A DNA stretch of 64,000 nt from Paludibacteraceae bacterium (GTDB taxonomy: Bacteria > Bacteroidota > Bacteroidia > Bacteroidales > Paludibacteraceae): the NCBI GenBank assembly GCA_905234835.1, contig CAJOIZ010000004.1, positions 56,468 to 120,467 of the forward strand. The letters run 5' to 3'. Below the pieces are notes generated by a model that had not been told where the DNA came from, searched no databases, and worked only from the letters and a program-made list of their open reading frames with translations. The position numbers and the translations under genes were made by a program. Of the stretch, positions 35,257 to 44,652 are shown piece by piece (positions within the stretch are counted from its first letter, which is position 1; every line of letters begins with the position of its first letter).

Positions 35257-36036
35257 ATGACAAAGGTAACATTGATAGGCGCCGGGAATATGGGCGGCGC
35301 ACTGGCTCACGGCTGGCTGAAAGCAGGACAAACAAGTCTCACCATAGCCGACAAGAACGAACAGATACTGCGGCAACTGGCAGAACAATACCCCGCAGTA
35401 AAAACCACCACAGACAACAAAGCCGCAGTACGCGAAGCAGACATCGTGGTATTAGTGGTCAAGCCGTGGCTGATGGACAAAGTATTAGACGAGATACGTC
35501 CCGACCTCGACCTTGACCGGCAGATCATCGTTTCCGATGCCGCCAACTACGGCACGGACAAGCTGTCCGCCAAACTCGGGGGCGCCGGACAGTACTTCTA
35601 CGTCATCCCGAACATAGCCGCCGAATACGGGAACAGCATGAGTTTCGTGTCACACAACGGCCAAGCCACACAAGCGAACATAGACGCCGTGATGCACCTG
35701 TACGGGCAGTGCGGCGCCGTGATGGAGGTGCAAGAGAAGCAAGTAGAAGCGGGCATGATGATGGCATCGTGCGGTATAGCCTACGTGATGCGTATGGTGC
35801 GCGCCATGACAGAAGGCGGCGTGGAAATGGGCTTCTATGCCCATGAAGCACAACAGATAGCGATGCAGACCATGCAAGGGGCAGTGTCGCTGCTGCGCGA
35901 ATCGGGTCTGCACCCAGAAGTGGCTATCGACAAGGTGACTACGCCCGGCGGCGTGACCATCAAAGGACTGAATGAATTAGACAGACAAGGCTTCAATGCC
36001 GCCGTGGTGAGCTGTCTGAAAGCAGGAATGAAATAA
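35257..36036 (+). CDS. proC: Pyrroline-5-carboxylate reductase
   Basis: Reduces 1-pyrroline-5-carboxylate to proline with NAD(P)H, the last step of proline synthesis, in the cytosol. The N-terminal Rossmann motif is LIGAGNMGGALAHGW (residues 6-20). VLVVKPWLMD follows at about 65. The C-terminal dimerisation part has the signature VTTPGGVTIKGLNELD (about 230-245). At 259 aa it is of normal length. proB follows 10 bases later, so the two proline genes form an operon; proA is not in this window. Confidence 0.95.
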   Translation: MTKVTLIGAGNMGGALAHGWLKAGQTSLTIADKNEQILRQLAEQYPAVKTTTDNKAAVREADIVVLVVKPWLMDKVLDEIRPDLDLDRQIIVSDAANYGTDKLSAKLGGAGQYFYVIPNIAAEYGNSMSFVSHNGQATQANIDAVMHLYGQCGAVMEVQEKQVEAGMMMASCGIAYVMRMVRAMTEGGVEMGFYAHEAQQIAMQTMQGAVSLLRESGLHPEVAIDKVTTPGGVTIKGLNELDRQGFNAAVVSCLKAGMK

Positions 36037-36046
36037 AGACAGAGAG

Positions 36047-36811
36047 ATGAAACGCATAGTAGTAAAAGTAGGCTCAAACGTGCTGACAACCGCCGAAGGG
36101 CGCATCGATCTGACCCGCATATCCGCCCTTGTGGACCAGTTGGTGTGGCTGCGCGAACAGGGATACGAAGTGATACTGGTGTCCAGCGGTGCCGGAGCGT
36201 GCGGCAAGACCCTACTCAAGGTGGAAAACCCTCTCGACTCGGTGGAACAGCGGCAACTGTACTGCGCTATCGGACAGGTCAAACTGATGAACCTCTACTT
36301 CACCCTGTTCCGCGAACACAACCTGCACGTGGGACAAGTGCTGACCATGAAAGAGGACTTCGAACGGGAGGAGCAGTACAACAACCTCAAACAGTGTATG
36401 GAGGTGATGCTGCAGAACGATGTGATACCCATTGTGAATGAGAACGATACGGTGTGCGTGACCGAGCTGATGTTCACCGACAACGACGAACTGTCGGGTC
36501 TGACAGCCAAGATGATGGGCGCAGAGACACTGGTCATCCTGAGCAACATAGACGGCCTGTACAACGGCAATCCTGCCGACCCGCAGAGCCGTGTGGTGCG
36601 CACAGTACATGCCACGGACGATATGTCGAAGTACATCCAAGCCTCGAAGAGCAGCGCCGGCCGAGGGGGAATGCAGTCCAAATACCATACCGCCACGCTC
36701 ACCGCACAGACCGGCACCCGCGTCATCATAGCCAACGGCAAAACAGAACATATCCTGCGGGACATCTTCGTGAACCCCGACCAGACCGTGTTCACAGAGT
36801 TTGTCGGATAA
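36047..36811 (+). CDS. proB: Glutamate 5-kinase, short form without PUA domain
   Basis: Phosphorylates glutamate to gamma-glutamyl phosphate, the first step of proline synthesis. The amino acid kinase fold is visible: VVKVGSNVLT (residues 4-13), LVSSGAGACGK (about 45), IVNENDTV (about 135), FTDNDELSGLTAKMMGA (about 145), and GRGGMQSKYHTA (about 205). It ends at 254 aa, lacking the C-terminal PUA domain of enterobacterial ProB, as expected in Bacteroidales. It lies 10 bases after proC. Confidence 0.95.
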   Translation: MKRIVVKVGSNVLTTAEGRIDLTRISALVDQLVWLREQGYEVILVSSGAGACGKTLLKVENPLDSVEQRQLYCAIGQVKLMNLYFTLFREHNLHVGQVLTMKEDFEREEQYNNLKQCMEVMLQNDVIPIVNENDTVCVTELMFTDNDELSGLTAKMMGAETLVILSNIDGLYNGNPADPQSRVVRTVHATDDMSKYIQASKSSAGRGGMQSKYHTATLTAQTGTRVIIANGKTEHILRDIFVNPDQTVFTEFVG

Positions 36812-36815
36812 GTGA

Positions 36816-37778
36816 ATGGCTGACCGGCAACCGATATTCACCCGCAAACAAGGAACAGGACTGCTTCTGTTCCTTGCTTTTATCGTTGTGATGCGGGTGT
36901 TTATACACTTTCTGCCCGCTCCTGAAGCGGCTGATACGCCCGTAGGCGACACGTTGGCAACAGTCGCGGTACAGTGTGATACCGTTGTTCTCCGGCTCTT
37001 TGACCCCAATACAGCCGACAGTCTAACGCTCAGGTCGGTAGGGCTGAAGCCGTGGCAGATACGCAACCTGCTGCACTACCGCGAGAAAGGCGGACGGTTC
37101 CGTAAGCCTGACGATTTCAGGCGGCTGTACGGCCTGACAGACAGCGCTTATCAAGCCCTGCGGCCGTACATAGCCATCGACACGATGCCGTTCTTCCTGG
37201 AGCGACAAGAACGCATTCTGCGGGACAGCCTGCGCCGCGACAGCATACGGCAACGCTACAACGAACGACATGACAGCATAGAACGTGCGTACCAAGCACG
37301 CCGCGACAGCCTCGTGAAAGCAGGAGTCATCCATCTGAAGAAAGATACCGTCATCGAACTGAATACAGCCGACACCAGCGATTTGCAGTACATACGCGGC
37401 ATAGGCAGCTATACAGCCCGTCAGATAGTCCGCTACCGCGAGCAGTTGGGAGGCTACTACAGCCCTGACCAGCTGCGCGAGATAGAGCGTTTAGACCATA
37501 CGAACTGGGATTCGGTGATGCCGCACCTGACAGCCGATGCCTTACTGATACGACGGATCAACGTGCAGACAGCCTCCGTGGAACGGCTGACACACCATCC
37601 GTACATCAGTTTCACACAAGCCAAAGCCGTCTATGAGACACGGCGCAGAAAGATACGACTGACGGGAATGGAAGACCTATGCCCATCGGTCTTCACACAT
37701 GAAGAGGCGGCGAAAATAAGCCCTTACCTCGACTTCACTCCACCTCCAAAAGACGGTCGCCGTCAGGAAGTACGCTGA
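36816..37778 (+). CDS. Membrane-anchored helix-hairpin-helix protein (ComEA-like)
   Basis: The ATG is 4 bases after the proB stop. One N-terminal membrane segment (about 14-31, LLLFLAFIVVMRVFIHFL) anchors the protein. Three HhH units follow: about 68-115 (FDPNTADSLTLRSVGLKPWQ), about 183-230 (ELNTADTSDLQYIRGIGSYTA) and about 245-310 (INVQTASVERLTHHPYISF). A charged Arg/Asp-rich stretch (about 130-170) separates the first two. HhH units of this type bind DNA, and in ComEA-like proteins act in DNA uptake; here that role is only inference. The last 44 bases overlap convergently with the end of tsaE. Confidence 0.85.
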   Translation: MADRQPIFTRKQGTGLLLFLAFIVVMRVFIHFLPAPEAADTPVGDTLATVAVQCDTVVLRLFDPNTADSLTLRSVGLKPWQIRNLLHYREKGGRFRKPDDFRRLYGLTDSAYQALRPYIAIDTMPFFLERQERILRDSLRRDSIRQRYNERHDSIERAYQARRDSLVKAGVIHLKKDTVIELNTADTSDLQYIRGIGSYTARQIVRYREQLGGYYSPDQLREIERLDHTNWDSVMPHLTADALLIRRINVQTASVERLTHHPYISFTQAKAVYETRRRKIRLTGMEDLCPSVFTHEEAAKISPYLDFTPPPKDGRRQEVR

Positions 37779-38211
37779 GGCGGACACACACGGTATCGTC
37801 CGGCAGCAGAGGCTCAAGCACCTGCGGCCACTCAATCAGGCAATAAGAGCCCGAATCGAGATAGTCCTGCGCACCCAGATCCAACGCCTCCTGCAGGTTC
37901 GTCAGGCGGTAACAATCGAAATGGTACATCTCCTCCGTGCCTTCACCCGCTCCGCCGGGAAGACGGCTGCAGGGTACATCATAGACATTGACGATAGCAA
38001 AGGTCGGACTGTTGACCGCATCGGTCACGCCCAACTGCGAACACAGCCACGTGACGAAAGTGGTCTTGCCCGCACCCATCTCTCCATAGAACGCCAATAC
38101 GCGGCGAGGAGCGAACGTCAGCAGCCAGTCGTGTGCGGAAACCGGTGCGCCTGCCTCGTTCAGGAGCAAAAGACCGTCTGTAGGGTCCATTTTTACTATA
38201 TATCTGTCCAT
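37735..38211 (-). CDS. tsaE: tRNA t6A biosynthesis ATPase TsaE
   Basis: P-loop ATPase that works with TsaB and TsaD in adding threonylcarbamoyl to A37 of ANN-decoding tRNAs. The ATG at 38211 (MDRYIVKMDPTDG) is preferred to a GTG 14 codons upstream, because the longer form would overlap uvrC and is atypical. Walker A GEMGAGKTTFV is at about residues 42-52. NSPTFAIVNVY, YHFDCYRL and IEWP are family signatures. At 158 aa it is slightly long. An insertion DVPCSRLPGGAGEGTEE sits between the YxY and HFD motifs. tsaB of the same pathway is at 59559. Confidence 0.92.
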   Translation of the reverse strand: MDRYIVKMDPTDGLLLLNEAGAPVSAHDWLLTFAPRRVLAFYGEMGAGKTTFVTWLCSQLGVTDAVNSPTFAIVNVYDVPCSRLPGGAGEGTEEMYHFDCYRLTNLQEALDLGAQDYLDSGSYCLIEWPQVLEPLLPDDTVCVRLSVLPDGDRLLEVE

Positions 38212-38233
38212 CTCTATAACAAATATCGTATTC

Positions 38234-40054
38234 TCAAAGGGATAAAACGCCACGGAAATGCTCGTAAACCTTTGTGCCTAAGCTATTTCCGAGCACTTGT
38301 CGCAGTTCGTCCAAATCAGCCGATTTAGCGCGTGCCACAGAGCGAAAATGGCGCAACAGTTTCTGCTTTGCAACCTCTCCAACTCCATGAATATCATCCA
38401 GTTCACTGTGTGTTTGGGACTTGCTGCGCTTCTGCCGATGGTAGGATATGGCAAAACGGTGTACTTCATCCTGAATCTGGACCAACAAGCGGAACAATTC
38501 ATCGGTCACCTTCATCCCGTACTCTTGCGGAGGCGTTCCATACAAAAGAACATTCGTGCGGTGATGGTCATCTTTCTTGAGACCCGCCACGGGGATATGA
38601 AGACCCAATTGATTCTCCAGAACCTCGCGTATGGCGTTCATCTGCCCCTCTCCGCCATCGGCAATGATGAGATCAGGCAAAGGCATGTTTTCATCCAACA
38701 AATCCTTATAACGGCGGTGCACAATTTCGCGCATATCGGCATAGTCGTCAGGGCCGCTGACAGTACGAATCTTGAAGCGCTTGTATTCGCTCTTGGAAGG
38801 ACGTGCCTTACGGAACACAACGCAGCCCGCTACTGCATCTGATCCTTGTATATGCGAATTATCAAAACTGTCGATGAACACAGGAACAATTGGTAGCCCC
38901 AAAAGCGACTGCAATTTACCCAAGATACGCATACTGCGCTGGTCGGGATTGAGTTTGTCCGCCTGACGGAGACAGTCTTCGCGGTACTGCTGTACGTTCT
39001 TCATAGCAAGGTCAAGCAGCCGCTTCTTATCGCCTGAAATAGCAATGTTCACCCGCAGATTTTCATCGATTAAATCAGGAAGAAAAGGAACTATCACATC
39101 TTTAGTCGTGCTGCCGAGCATCTCGCGCAGCCGGTGCATAGCCATAGCCAACATCTCTTCCCTGCTTTCCTGCAACTGGCGGCGGAACGTGACGGTCTGT
39201 CCCTGGACGATAGAGCCGTTATGTACGTGGAGGATAGAGACATAGATATTCTGCTCTTCCTCCGTGTATCCGAACACGTCCAAATCACCTGCCACAGTAT
39301 TGGTAATCACTGTCTTGCTACAGAACTTATCCAATAAATCCAACTGCGCTTTTACTTCACCTGCCTCTTCATAAAGCATCTGTTCGGACAAGTCGTTCAT
39401 GCGCTGTTGCAACTGGCGAGTAAGCAGACGGGCATCGCCACGTATGATCTTACGAGCCATCTCTATGTACTCGCCGTACTGCTCCTTGCTTACCTTCTGC
39501 TCACAGATACCGCAGCAGGTATGAAGATGGTACTTGAGACAGACCTTGTATCTGCCTTCATCCACTCCTTTCTCCGTCATCAGCATCTGACAAGTGCGTA
39601 CGGGACACAAGCGGTGAATAAGTTCCAGCACAAGGTCCACGGTATTTCCGTAGCTATAAGGGCCGTAGTATTCACCGACGTTTTTCAGCAGTTGGCGTGT
39701 CTTAAAAATGCGCGGATACGGCTCTTTGGTTATGCAGATGCTCGGGTAAGACTTGCCATCCTTGAGCAGGATGTTGTAGTGAGGCTGATACTGCTTAATG
39801 AGGTTGTTTTCGAGAAGAAAAGCATCCTGTTCAGAGGGTACGACCACATAGCGTATGTCGGCTATGTGGCGTACCAGTTGCCGTGTCTTGAGCCACTCGT
39901 GTTCTTTCTGGAAATAGCTCGCTACGCGTCGGCGCAGGTTCTTCGCCTTGCCGACATAGATTACCGTTCCGTCCTTGTCGAAGTACTGATAGACACCCGG
40001 TTCTTCGGGTATCTGTCGGAGCAGTTGCCGTATGTGTTCGCTTACCCTGACCAC
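38234..40054 (-). CDS. uvrC: Excinuclease ABC subunit C
   Basis: Makes the dual incisions in UvrABC nucleotide-excision repair. The GIY-YIG nuclease domain is at residues about 15-95 (EEPGVYQYFDKDGTVIYVGK), a Cys-containing region at about 150-175 (CPVRTCQ, CCGIC), a UVR motif at about 205-240, the RNase H-like C-terminal nuclease at about 385-480 (FIDSFDNSHIQGSDAVAGCV, IADGGEGQM), and a terminal HhH pair (DDIHGVGEVAKQKLLRHF, about 550-600). Translation probably starts at the GTG, 5 bases after the apt stop, implying cotranscription with apt. Confidence 0.95.
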   Translation of the reverse strand: MVRVSEHIRQLLRQIPEEPGVYQYFDKDGTVIYVGKAKNLRRRVASYFQKEHEWLKTRQLVRHIADIRYVVVPSEQDAFLLENNLIKQYQPHYNILLKDGKSYPSICITKEPYPRIFKTRQLLKNVGEYYGPYSYGNTVDLVLELIHRLCPVRTCQMLMTEKGVDEGRYKVCLKYHLHTCCGICEQKVSKEQYGEYIEMARKIIRGDARLLTRQLQQRMNDLSEQMLYEEAGEVKAQLDLLDKFCSKTVITNTVAGDLDVFGYTEEEQNIYVSILHVHNGSIVQGQTVTFRRQLQESREEMLAMAMHRLREMLGSTTKDVIVPFLPDLIDENLRVNIAISGDKKRLLDLAMKNVQQYREDCLRQADKLNPDQRSMRILGKLQSLLGLPIVPVFIDSFDNSHIQGSDAVAGCVVFRKARPSKSEYKRFKIRTVSGPDDYADMREIVHRRYKDLLDENMPLPDLIIADGGEGQMNAIREVLENQLGLHIPVAGLKKDDHHRTNVLLYGTPPQEYGMKVTDELFRLLVQIQDEVHRFAISYHRQKRSKSQTHSELDDIHGVGEVAKQKLLRHFRSVARAKSADLDELRQVLGNSLGTKVYEHFRGVLSL

Positions 40055-40059
40055 AATGC

Positions 40060-40584
40060 TCAGAGTCGGATGAGACTCGTCACTTCGATATCGTCATCAA
40101 TGGCTTTGCGACCGTCCAGTCCGTCCAACTCTATCAAGAAATTCACATAAATCTTCTTGACGTTAGCCTTTTTGACCAAGCGAATGGCTCCTTCGATAGA
40201 ACCACCCGTAGCCAAGAGGTCGTCATGGATAAGCACAACGTCGTTTTCGGTCAATGCATCCCGATGCAGTTGGATAGTGTCCGTGCCATATTCTTTCTGG
40301 TAAGTGGCACTGATAACGTCGGCAGGCAGTTTGCCAGGTTTGCGTGCAAGCACAAAACCTGCACCCAAATCCATAGCAGCCGCCGGTCCGATAATAAAGC
40401 CGCGGCTCTCCAATCCGACTACCTGCGTGATTCCTTTGTCGCGATACAAGCGTACTACTTCGTCGCGCATCCAACGGAGGCACTCGGCATCCTTAAGGGC
40501 TGTGGTGATGTCCTTGAACTGTATGCCTTGCTTGGGGAAATCAGGCACGTTGCGAATCAGTGATTTGAATTGTTCTTTTGTCAT
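40060..40584 (-). CDS. apt: Adenine phosphoribosyltransferase
   Basis: Converts adenine and PRPP to AMP (purine salvage). Family landmarks: PDFPKQGIQFKDITT (residues 14-28), GLESRGFIIGP (about 57-67), KPGKLPADVIS (about 83) and the PRPP loop VVLIHDDLLATGGS (about 116-129). At 174 aa it is of standard length. It lies between mnmG and uvrC on the minus strand. Confidence 0.95.
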   Translation of the reverse strand: MTKEQFKSLIRNVPDFPKQGIQFKDITTALKDAECLRWMRDEVVRLYRDKGITQVVGLESRGFIIGPAAAMDLGAGFVLARKPGKLPADVISATYQKEYGTDTIQLHRDALTENDVVLIHDDLLATGGSIEGAIRLVKKANVKKIYVNFLIELDGLDGRKAIDDDIEVTSLIRL

Positions 40585-40643
40585 ATATGAGGATTGTTTT
40601 GGTTTTCAGTCTGGTGCTTTAGCGGATACCGTGTGCGTCCTAT

Positions 40644-40659
40644 CGTTTCACGTGGAACA
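40644..40659. promoter_or_regulatory. parS: parS-like centromere site next to mnmG
   Basis: CGTTTCACGTGGAACA; its reverse complement TGTTCCACGTGAAACG matches the ParB-binding consensus TGTTCCACGTGAAACA at 15 of 16 bases. It abuts the mnmG stop codon in the 75-bp gap to apt. parS sites are commonly found near gidA/mnmG and the replication origin. Binding here is inference. Confidence 0.65.
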
Positions 40660-42609
40660 TTATCTTCCCATCAGAAGCAGCAAGACACTGATATCATTGG
40701 GGCTTACTCCCGGAATGCGGCTGGCTTCTGCAATAGAGGCAGGTCGTATAGAAGAGAGTTTCTGCCGCGCTTCAGTAGATAGGGATTGGACAGATGTATA
40801 GTCGAAGTCGGCAGGAAGTCGGATAGCATCGAGACGGTGCAACTTGTCCGCCAACTGTCGTTCACGGCGGATATAGCCTTCGTACTTTATCTCTATTTCC
40901 ACCTCTTCTATCAATTCACTACGAAAAACACTCTTCTGCTGCGGAGAACACGAAGTGAGTACGTCGGAATCAGCCACATCGAATATAGTTTGCAGCCCAT
41001 CGTTGTTCGTCACCAGTTCGGAAAGTGCTACTCCCGGGCGCGCAATGAGTTCGCTGTAATGCGCAGGACGGGAAAGAGGTGATGAACCTATAGAGGCAAG
41101 ATAGTCATTGATGTGAGCCGGAGTTACCGTAGTCTGCTGCAAGTATCGGATAGCGTCTTCGACAATCGAGCGCTTCCTATTATAGAGCAGATAACGGCTA
41201 CCCGAAGCGAGTCCTATAGAACGGCTCTTCTCAGTGAGGCGCATATCTGCATTGTCCTGACGGAGAAGAATACGGTATTCAGCTCGGGAAGTGAACATAC
41301 GGTACGGCTCATCCACGCCCTTTGTTACGAGGTCGTCAATGAGTACACCGATATAACTCTCATCACGGCTCAAAACAAGTGGCTGTTCGCCTGCTATAGC
41401 CCTATGGGCATTGATACCTGCCATGAGACCCTGACCTGCCGCTTCTTCATAACCAGTAGTTCCGTTAATCTGTCCCGCGAAAAAGAGATTACCAACTATC
41501 TTTGTCTCCAACGAATGAAAAAGCTGCGTCGGGTCAAAGAAATCGTACTCTATAGCATACCCAGGCCGGTAGAGAACTACGTTCTCCAAACCCCGTACTG
41601 TGCGCAGTGCATTCCACTGTACGTCCCACGGCATACTGGAAGAAAAGCCATTAACGTAGTATTCGTTGCTGTTCTCACCCTCCGGTTCGAGGAAGAGCTG
41701 ATGAGCGTTCTTGTCAGCAAACGTAACTATCTTGGTCTCTATGCTTGGACAGTATCGTGGACCTATACTATGTATCTGCCCATTGTACATAGGTGATTCG
41801 TCCAAGTGCTCCCGAAGCAGAGCGTGCGTCTGCTCATTGGTATAGGTTATCCAGCAACTCTCCTGCCGTAACCTACGCTGTACGTCGGGAAAATACGAGA
41901 AATGATGAAAGGTGTCATCGCCTTTTTGTTCGGTGAGCACTGAGAAATCTATGCTTCGTTTATCAATTCGGGCAGGGGTACCTGTTTTCATACGGTCGGT
42001 ACGGAAACCCAATGACAATAACTGTTCTGTGATACCCAACGAGGCAGACTCACTGATACGTCCGCCAGCAATCTGCTGTCTTCCGAAATGCAGTAAACCA
42101 TTCAAGAAGGTACCGGCAGTCAGTATAACCGCACGAGCACGAAAAGTAATCCCTAACTGTGTCTTAACACCCTGAACAACATGTTGTTGAGAAGAATCAG
42201 AAGAAGGGTTATTGGCTGTAAGCAGTTGGGTAACGGTATCCTGCCAAATAGACAAGTTGGGCGTAGAAGACAAGATACGCACCCACTCTTCTATGTATCG
42301 TTTACGGTCGCTCTGGCTTCGCGGACTCCACATAGCAGGTCCTTTGCTCTGGTTGAGCATACGGAACTGAATGGCAGTGAGGTCCGCAACTATGCCCATC
42401 ATACCGTCCATTGCGTCTATTTCCCTAACAATCTGTCCCTTAGCTATACCTCCAACAGCGGGATTGCAACTCATTTGGGCAATCTTGTTCATGTCAGGCG
42501 TAATGAGCAGTGTGCGACTGCCCATGCGTGCTGCCGCTGAAGCCGCTTCACAACCAGCGTGACCGGCACCTACAACGATGATATCATATTCAGTAGGGAG
42601 AGAAGTCAT
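40660..42609 (-). CDS. mnmG: tRNA uridine-5-carboxymethylaminomethyl modification enzyme MnmG
   Basis: FAD-dependent enzyme that with MnmE makes cmnm5U34 in tRNA. The ATG at 42609 (MTSLPTEYDIIVVGAGHAGC) is preferred to a TTG two codons upstream; AAGAAGGAATT precedes it. Seen: FAD motif VVGAGHAGCEAASAAARMGS (13-32), CNPAVGGIAKGQIVREIDA (about 48-66), MKTGTPARID (about 207), GQINGTTGYEEAAGQGLMAG (about 365), and FTSRAEYRILLRQDNADMRL (about 410). At 649 aa it is full length. The parS-like site touches its stop. Confidence 0.95.
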   Translation of the reverse strand: MTSLPTEYDIIVVGAGHAGCEAASAAARMGSRTLLITPDMNKIAQMSCNPAVGGIAKGQIVREIDAMDGMMGIVADLTAIQFRMLNQSKGPAMWSPRSQSDRKRYIEEWVRILSSTPNLSIWQDTVTQLLTANNPSSDSSQQHVVQGVKTQLGITFRARAVILTAGTFLNGLLHFGRQQIAGGRISESASLGITEQLLSLGFRTDRMKTGTPARIDKRSIDFSVLTEQKGDDTFHHFSYFPDVQRRLRQESCWITYTNEQTHALLREHLDESPMYNGQIHSIGPRYCPSIETKIVTFADKNAHQLFLEPEGENSNEYYVNGFSSSMPWDVQWNALRTVRGLENVVLYRPGYAIEYDFFDPTQLFHSLETKIVGNLFFAGQINGTTGYEEAAGQGLMAGINAHRAIAGEQPLVLSRDESYIGVLIDDLVTKGVDEPYRMFTSRAEYRILLRQDNADMRLTEKSRSIGLASGSRYLLYNRKRSIVEDAIRYLQQTTVTPAHINDYLASIGSSPLSRPAHYSELIARPGVALSELVTNNDGLQTIFDVADSDVLTSCSPQQKSVFRSELIEEVEIEIKYEGYIRRERQLADKLHRLDAIRLPADFDYTSVQSLSTEARQKLSSIRPASIAEASRIPGVSPNDISVLLLLMGR

Positions 42610-42634
42610 TACCAATTCCTTCTTGTTACTTGTT

Positions 42635-43078
42635 TTACAACGTACGCCGTCTGCCTTTTGTATGCCAACGGTGCTGACCCGAATAGGAACCTGTTGTTAC
42701 AGTTCTCACCGGAGGAAAAAAGGCATTTTCCAGGTGCTCTAATCGGGCTAATTCGGGCGACGTTGGGTCTGTTATGATGCTTACAATGTCAAAACGGATG
42801 TCTTTGGCAATACAGTTGTGCTTGATGTACACCTGAGCGGCACGGCATATATTCATCTGCTTTTCTCTGTCCACATACTGTTCGGGCAGTCGGTCTGCAA
42901 AACGGGTAGAGCGAGTCTTTACTTCCACAAAGACCAATGTCTGCCTATCTTGCGCAATAATATCCACTTCGAGTTTCCCAAGATGCCAATTGCGCTCAAC
43001 TATCTGATACCCTTTCTGCACCAACAGATTGGCAGCCACATCCTCACCCCATTTGCCTATGTCGTTATTTGCTGCCAT
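42635..43078 (-). CDS. yraN: UPF0102 family protein YraN
   Basis: Endonuclease-like small protein of uncertain role. NDIGKWGEDVAANLLVQKGY opens the domain; LEVDIIAQDRQTLVFVEVKTR carries the D...ExK nuclease-type signature (about 34-54). FDIVSI at about 97 closes the fold. At 147 aa it has a short extra basic C-terminus (TGSYSGQHRWHTKGRRRTL). It lies 18 bases behind cysS and 25 bases before mnmG, in one minus-strand run. Confidence 0.9.
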   Translation of the reverse strand: MAANNDIGKWGEDVAANLLVQKGYQIVERNWHLGKLEVDIIAQDRQTLVFVEVKTRSTRFADRLPEQYVDREKQMNICRAAQVYIKHNCIAKDIRFDIVSIITDPTSPELARLEHLENAFFPPVRTVTTGSYSGQHRWHTKGRRRTL

Positions 43079-43096
43079 CCTATAGCGTTCCAGTAA

Positions 43097-44563
43097 TCAT
43101 AGCGACCACTCAAATCCGTCTTTCTTGTCTTTAATGGAGAAGCCAAGTGCAGTCAACTGATTGCGTATATAGTCGCTTTTCGCCCAATCCTTTTCCTGTT
43201 TGGCTTGCTGGCGCATGGTAAGCAGCATGTCCACAGCACCCTTATAGGCACTGATCTTGCCATTATCGGCACCTGCCGTGTCTTCCATACGCAAGCCAAG
43301 AATATCCGTTACAAAGGTTTTCCACGTTGTTTGCAGGGCGGTAAGGTCTTCGGAGGAGATAGTGGCTTTACCGTCGTAAATCGTATTGATAGCGCGTGCT
43401 GAATCGAACAAGTGGGATATGACAATGGGACTATTCAGGTCATCGTCCATAGCCTCTATGCATAACTCTTTGAGATTAGTCAGTTCGATGGTTGTTTTGT
43501 CAGCGGCTTTAAGGCTCATGAGGCGAGTATATGCTTCCTGCATTCTTGCCAAGCCTTTCTCTGCTGCTTCCAATGCTTCGCTTGAGAAGTCCACTGTGGA
43601 ACGGTAATGCGCCATCAAGATGAAGAAGCGTATCGTCATAGGTGAGAAGGCTTTCGACAATAGCTGATGTTCCCCTTTGAAGAACTGCTGCAATGTAATG
43701 AAATTACCATAGCTCTTACCCATCTTCTTACCGGCTATAGTAATCATATTGTTGTGCATCCAATAGCGCACCGTGTCGTGTCCGAGCGCGGCACAACTCT
43801 GTGCTATTTCGGCTTCGTGGTGGGGGAAGATAAGGTCCATTCCTCCACCGTGGATATCAAACTCCTCTCCGAGGTACTTACAGCCCATTGCAGAGCACTC
43901 CATGTGCCATCCGGGGAAACCGTCAGACCACGGGCTATGCCAGCGCATAATATGCTCAGGCGAGGCTTTCTTCCAGAGAGCAAAGTCGTAGCTGTGTTTC
44001 TTTTCATCCTGACCGTCCAGTTCGCGTGTGTCGGTCTGTATGTCATTGAGGTTCCTTCCACTAAGTTTACCATAGTGAAAGTCCTGTGCGTACTTCTCTA
44101 CGTCCATATAAACGCTACCGTTGCTTATGTATGCGTAGCCCTTATCAAGAATCTTCTGCACGAATTCAATCTGCTCCATTATATGTCCGCTTGCGTGCGG
44201 CTCAATGGACGGAGGAAGGACATTAAGGGCTTCCATATCGTGGTGGTAGCGGTTAGCATAGTACTGCGCGACCTCCATCGGTTCCAACTGTTCGAGACGC
44301 GCTTTCTTTGCTATCTTGTCCTCACCCTCATCGGCATCGTGTTCCAAATGTCCGACATCGGTTATGTTGCGCACATAGCGCACTTTGTATCCGAGATACT
44401 GAAGGTAACGGAACAGAAGGTCAAAGGTTATTGCAGGCCGTGCATGCCCAAGGTGTGCATCACCATAGACAGTGGGTCCGCATACATACATTCCTACACG
44501 ACCTTCGTGAAGGGGACGGAAATACTCTTTCTGACGAGTAAGTGTGTTGTAAATTTGTAGCAT
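43097..44563 (-). CDS. cysS: Cysteinyl-tRNA synthetase
   Basis: Charges tRNA-Cys. The class I features are [20 protein letters not shown] (about 25-44, zinc Cys and HIGH variant HLGH), [14 protein letters not shown] (second zinc Cys, about 220), [20 protein letters not shown] (about 237) and [10 protein letters not shown] (KMSKS variant, about 275). At 488 aa it is full length. The start ATG at 44563 is followed upstream by a repeat-filled gap to cca. Confidence 0.95.
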   Translation of the reverse strand: MLQIYNTLTRQKEYFRPLHEGRVGMYVCGPTVYGDAHLGHARPAITFDLLFRYLQYLGYKVRYVRNITDVGHLEHDADEGEDKIAKKARLEQLEPMEVAQYYANRYHHDMEALNVLPPSIEPHASGHIMEQIEFVQKILDKGYAYISNGSVYMDVEKYAQDFHYGKLSGRNLNDIQTDTRELDGQDEKKHSYDFALWKKASPEHIMRWHSPWSDGFPGWHMECSAMGCKYLGEEFDIHGGGMDLIFPHHEAEIAQSCAALGHDTVRYWMHNNMITIAGKKMGKSYGNFITLQQFFKGEHQLLSKAFSPMTIRFFILMAHYRSTVDFSSEALEAAEKGLARMQEAYTRLMSLKAADKTTIELTNLKELCIEAMDDDLNSPIVISHLFDSARAINTIYDGKATISSEDLTALQTTWKTFVTDILGLRMEDTAGADNGKISAYKGAVDMLLTMRQQAKQEKDWAKSDYIRNQLTALGFSIKDKKDGFEWSL

Positions 44564-44569
44564 GGTGTT

Positions 44570-44650
44570 GTTTACTTTGTGTTAGTGACTTCGTGTTAAT
44601 CACTTCGTGTTGGTTACTACGTGTTGTTACTTCGTGTTGGTCAGCTTCGC
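44570..44650. repeat. ACTTCGTGTTGGT repeats between cysS and cca
   Basis: Five degenerate units of 13-14 bp (ACTTCGTGTTAATC, ACTTCGTGTTGGTT, ACTACGTGTTGTT, ACTTCGTGTTGGTC, AGCTTCGCTGTTAG) fill the 89-bp gap. They belong to the family found at 22742-22986 and in the ATPase island. Confidence 0.65.
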
Positions 44651-44652
44651 TG

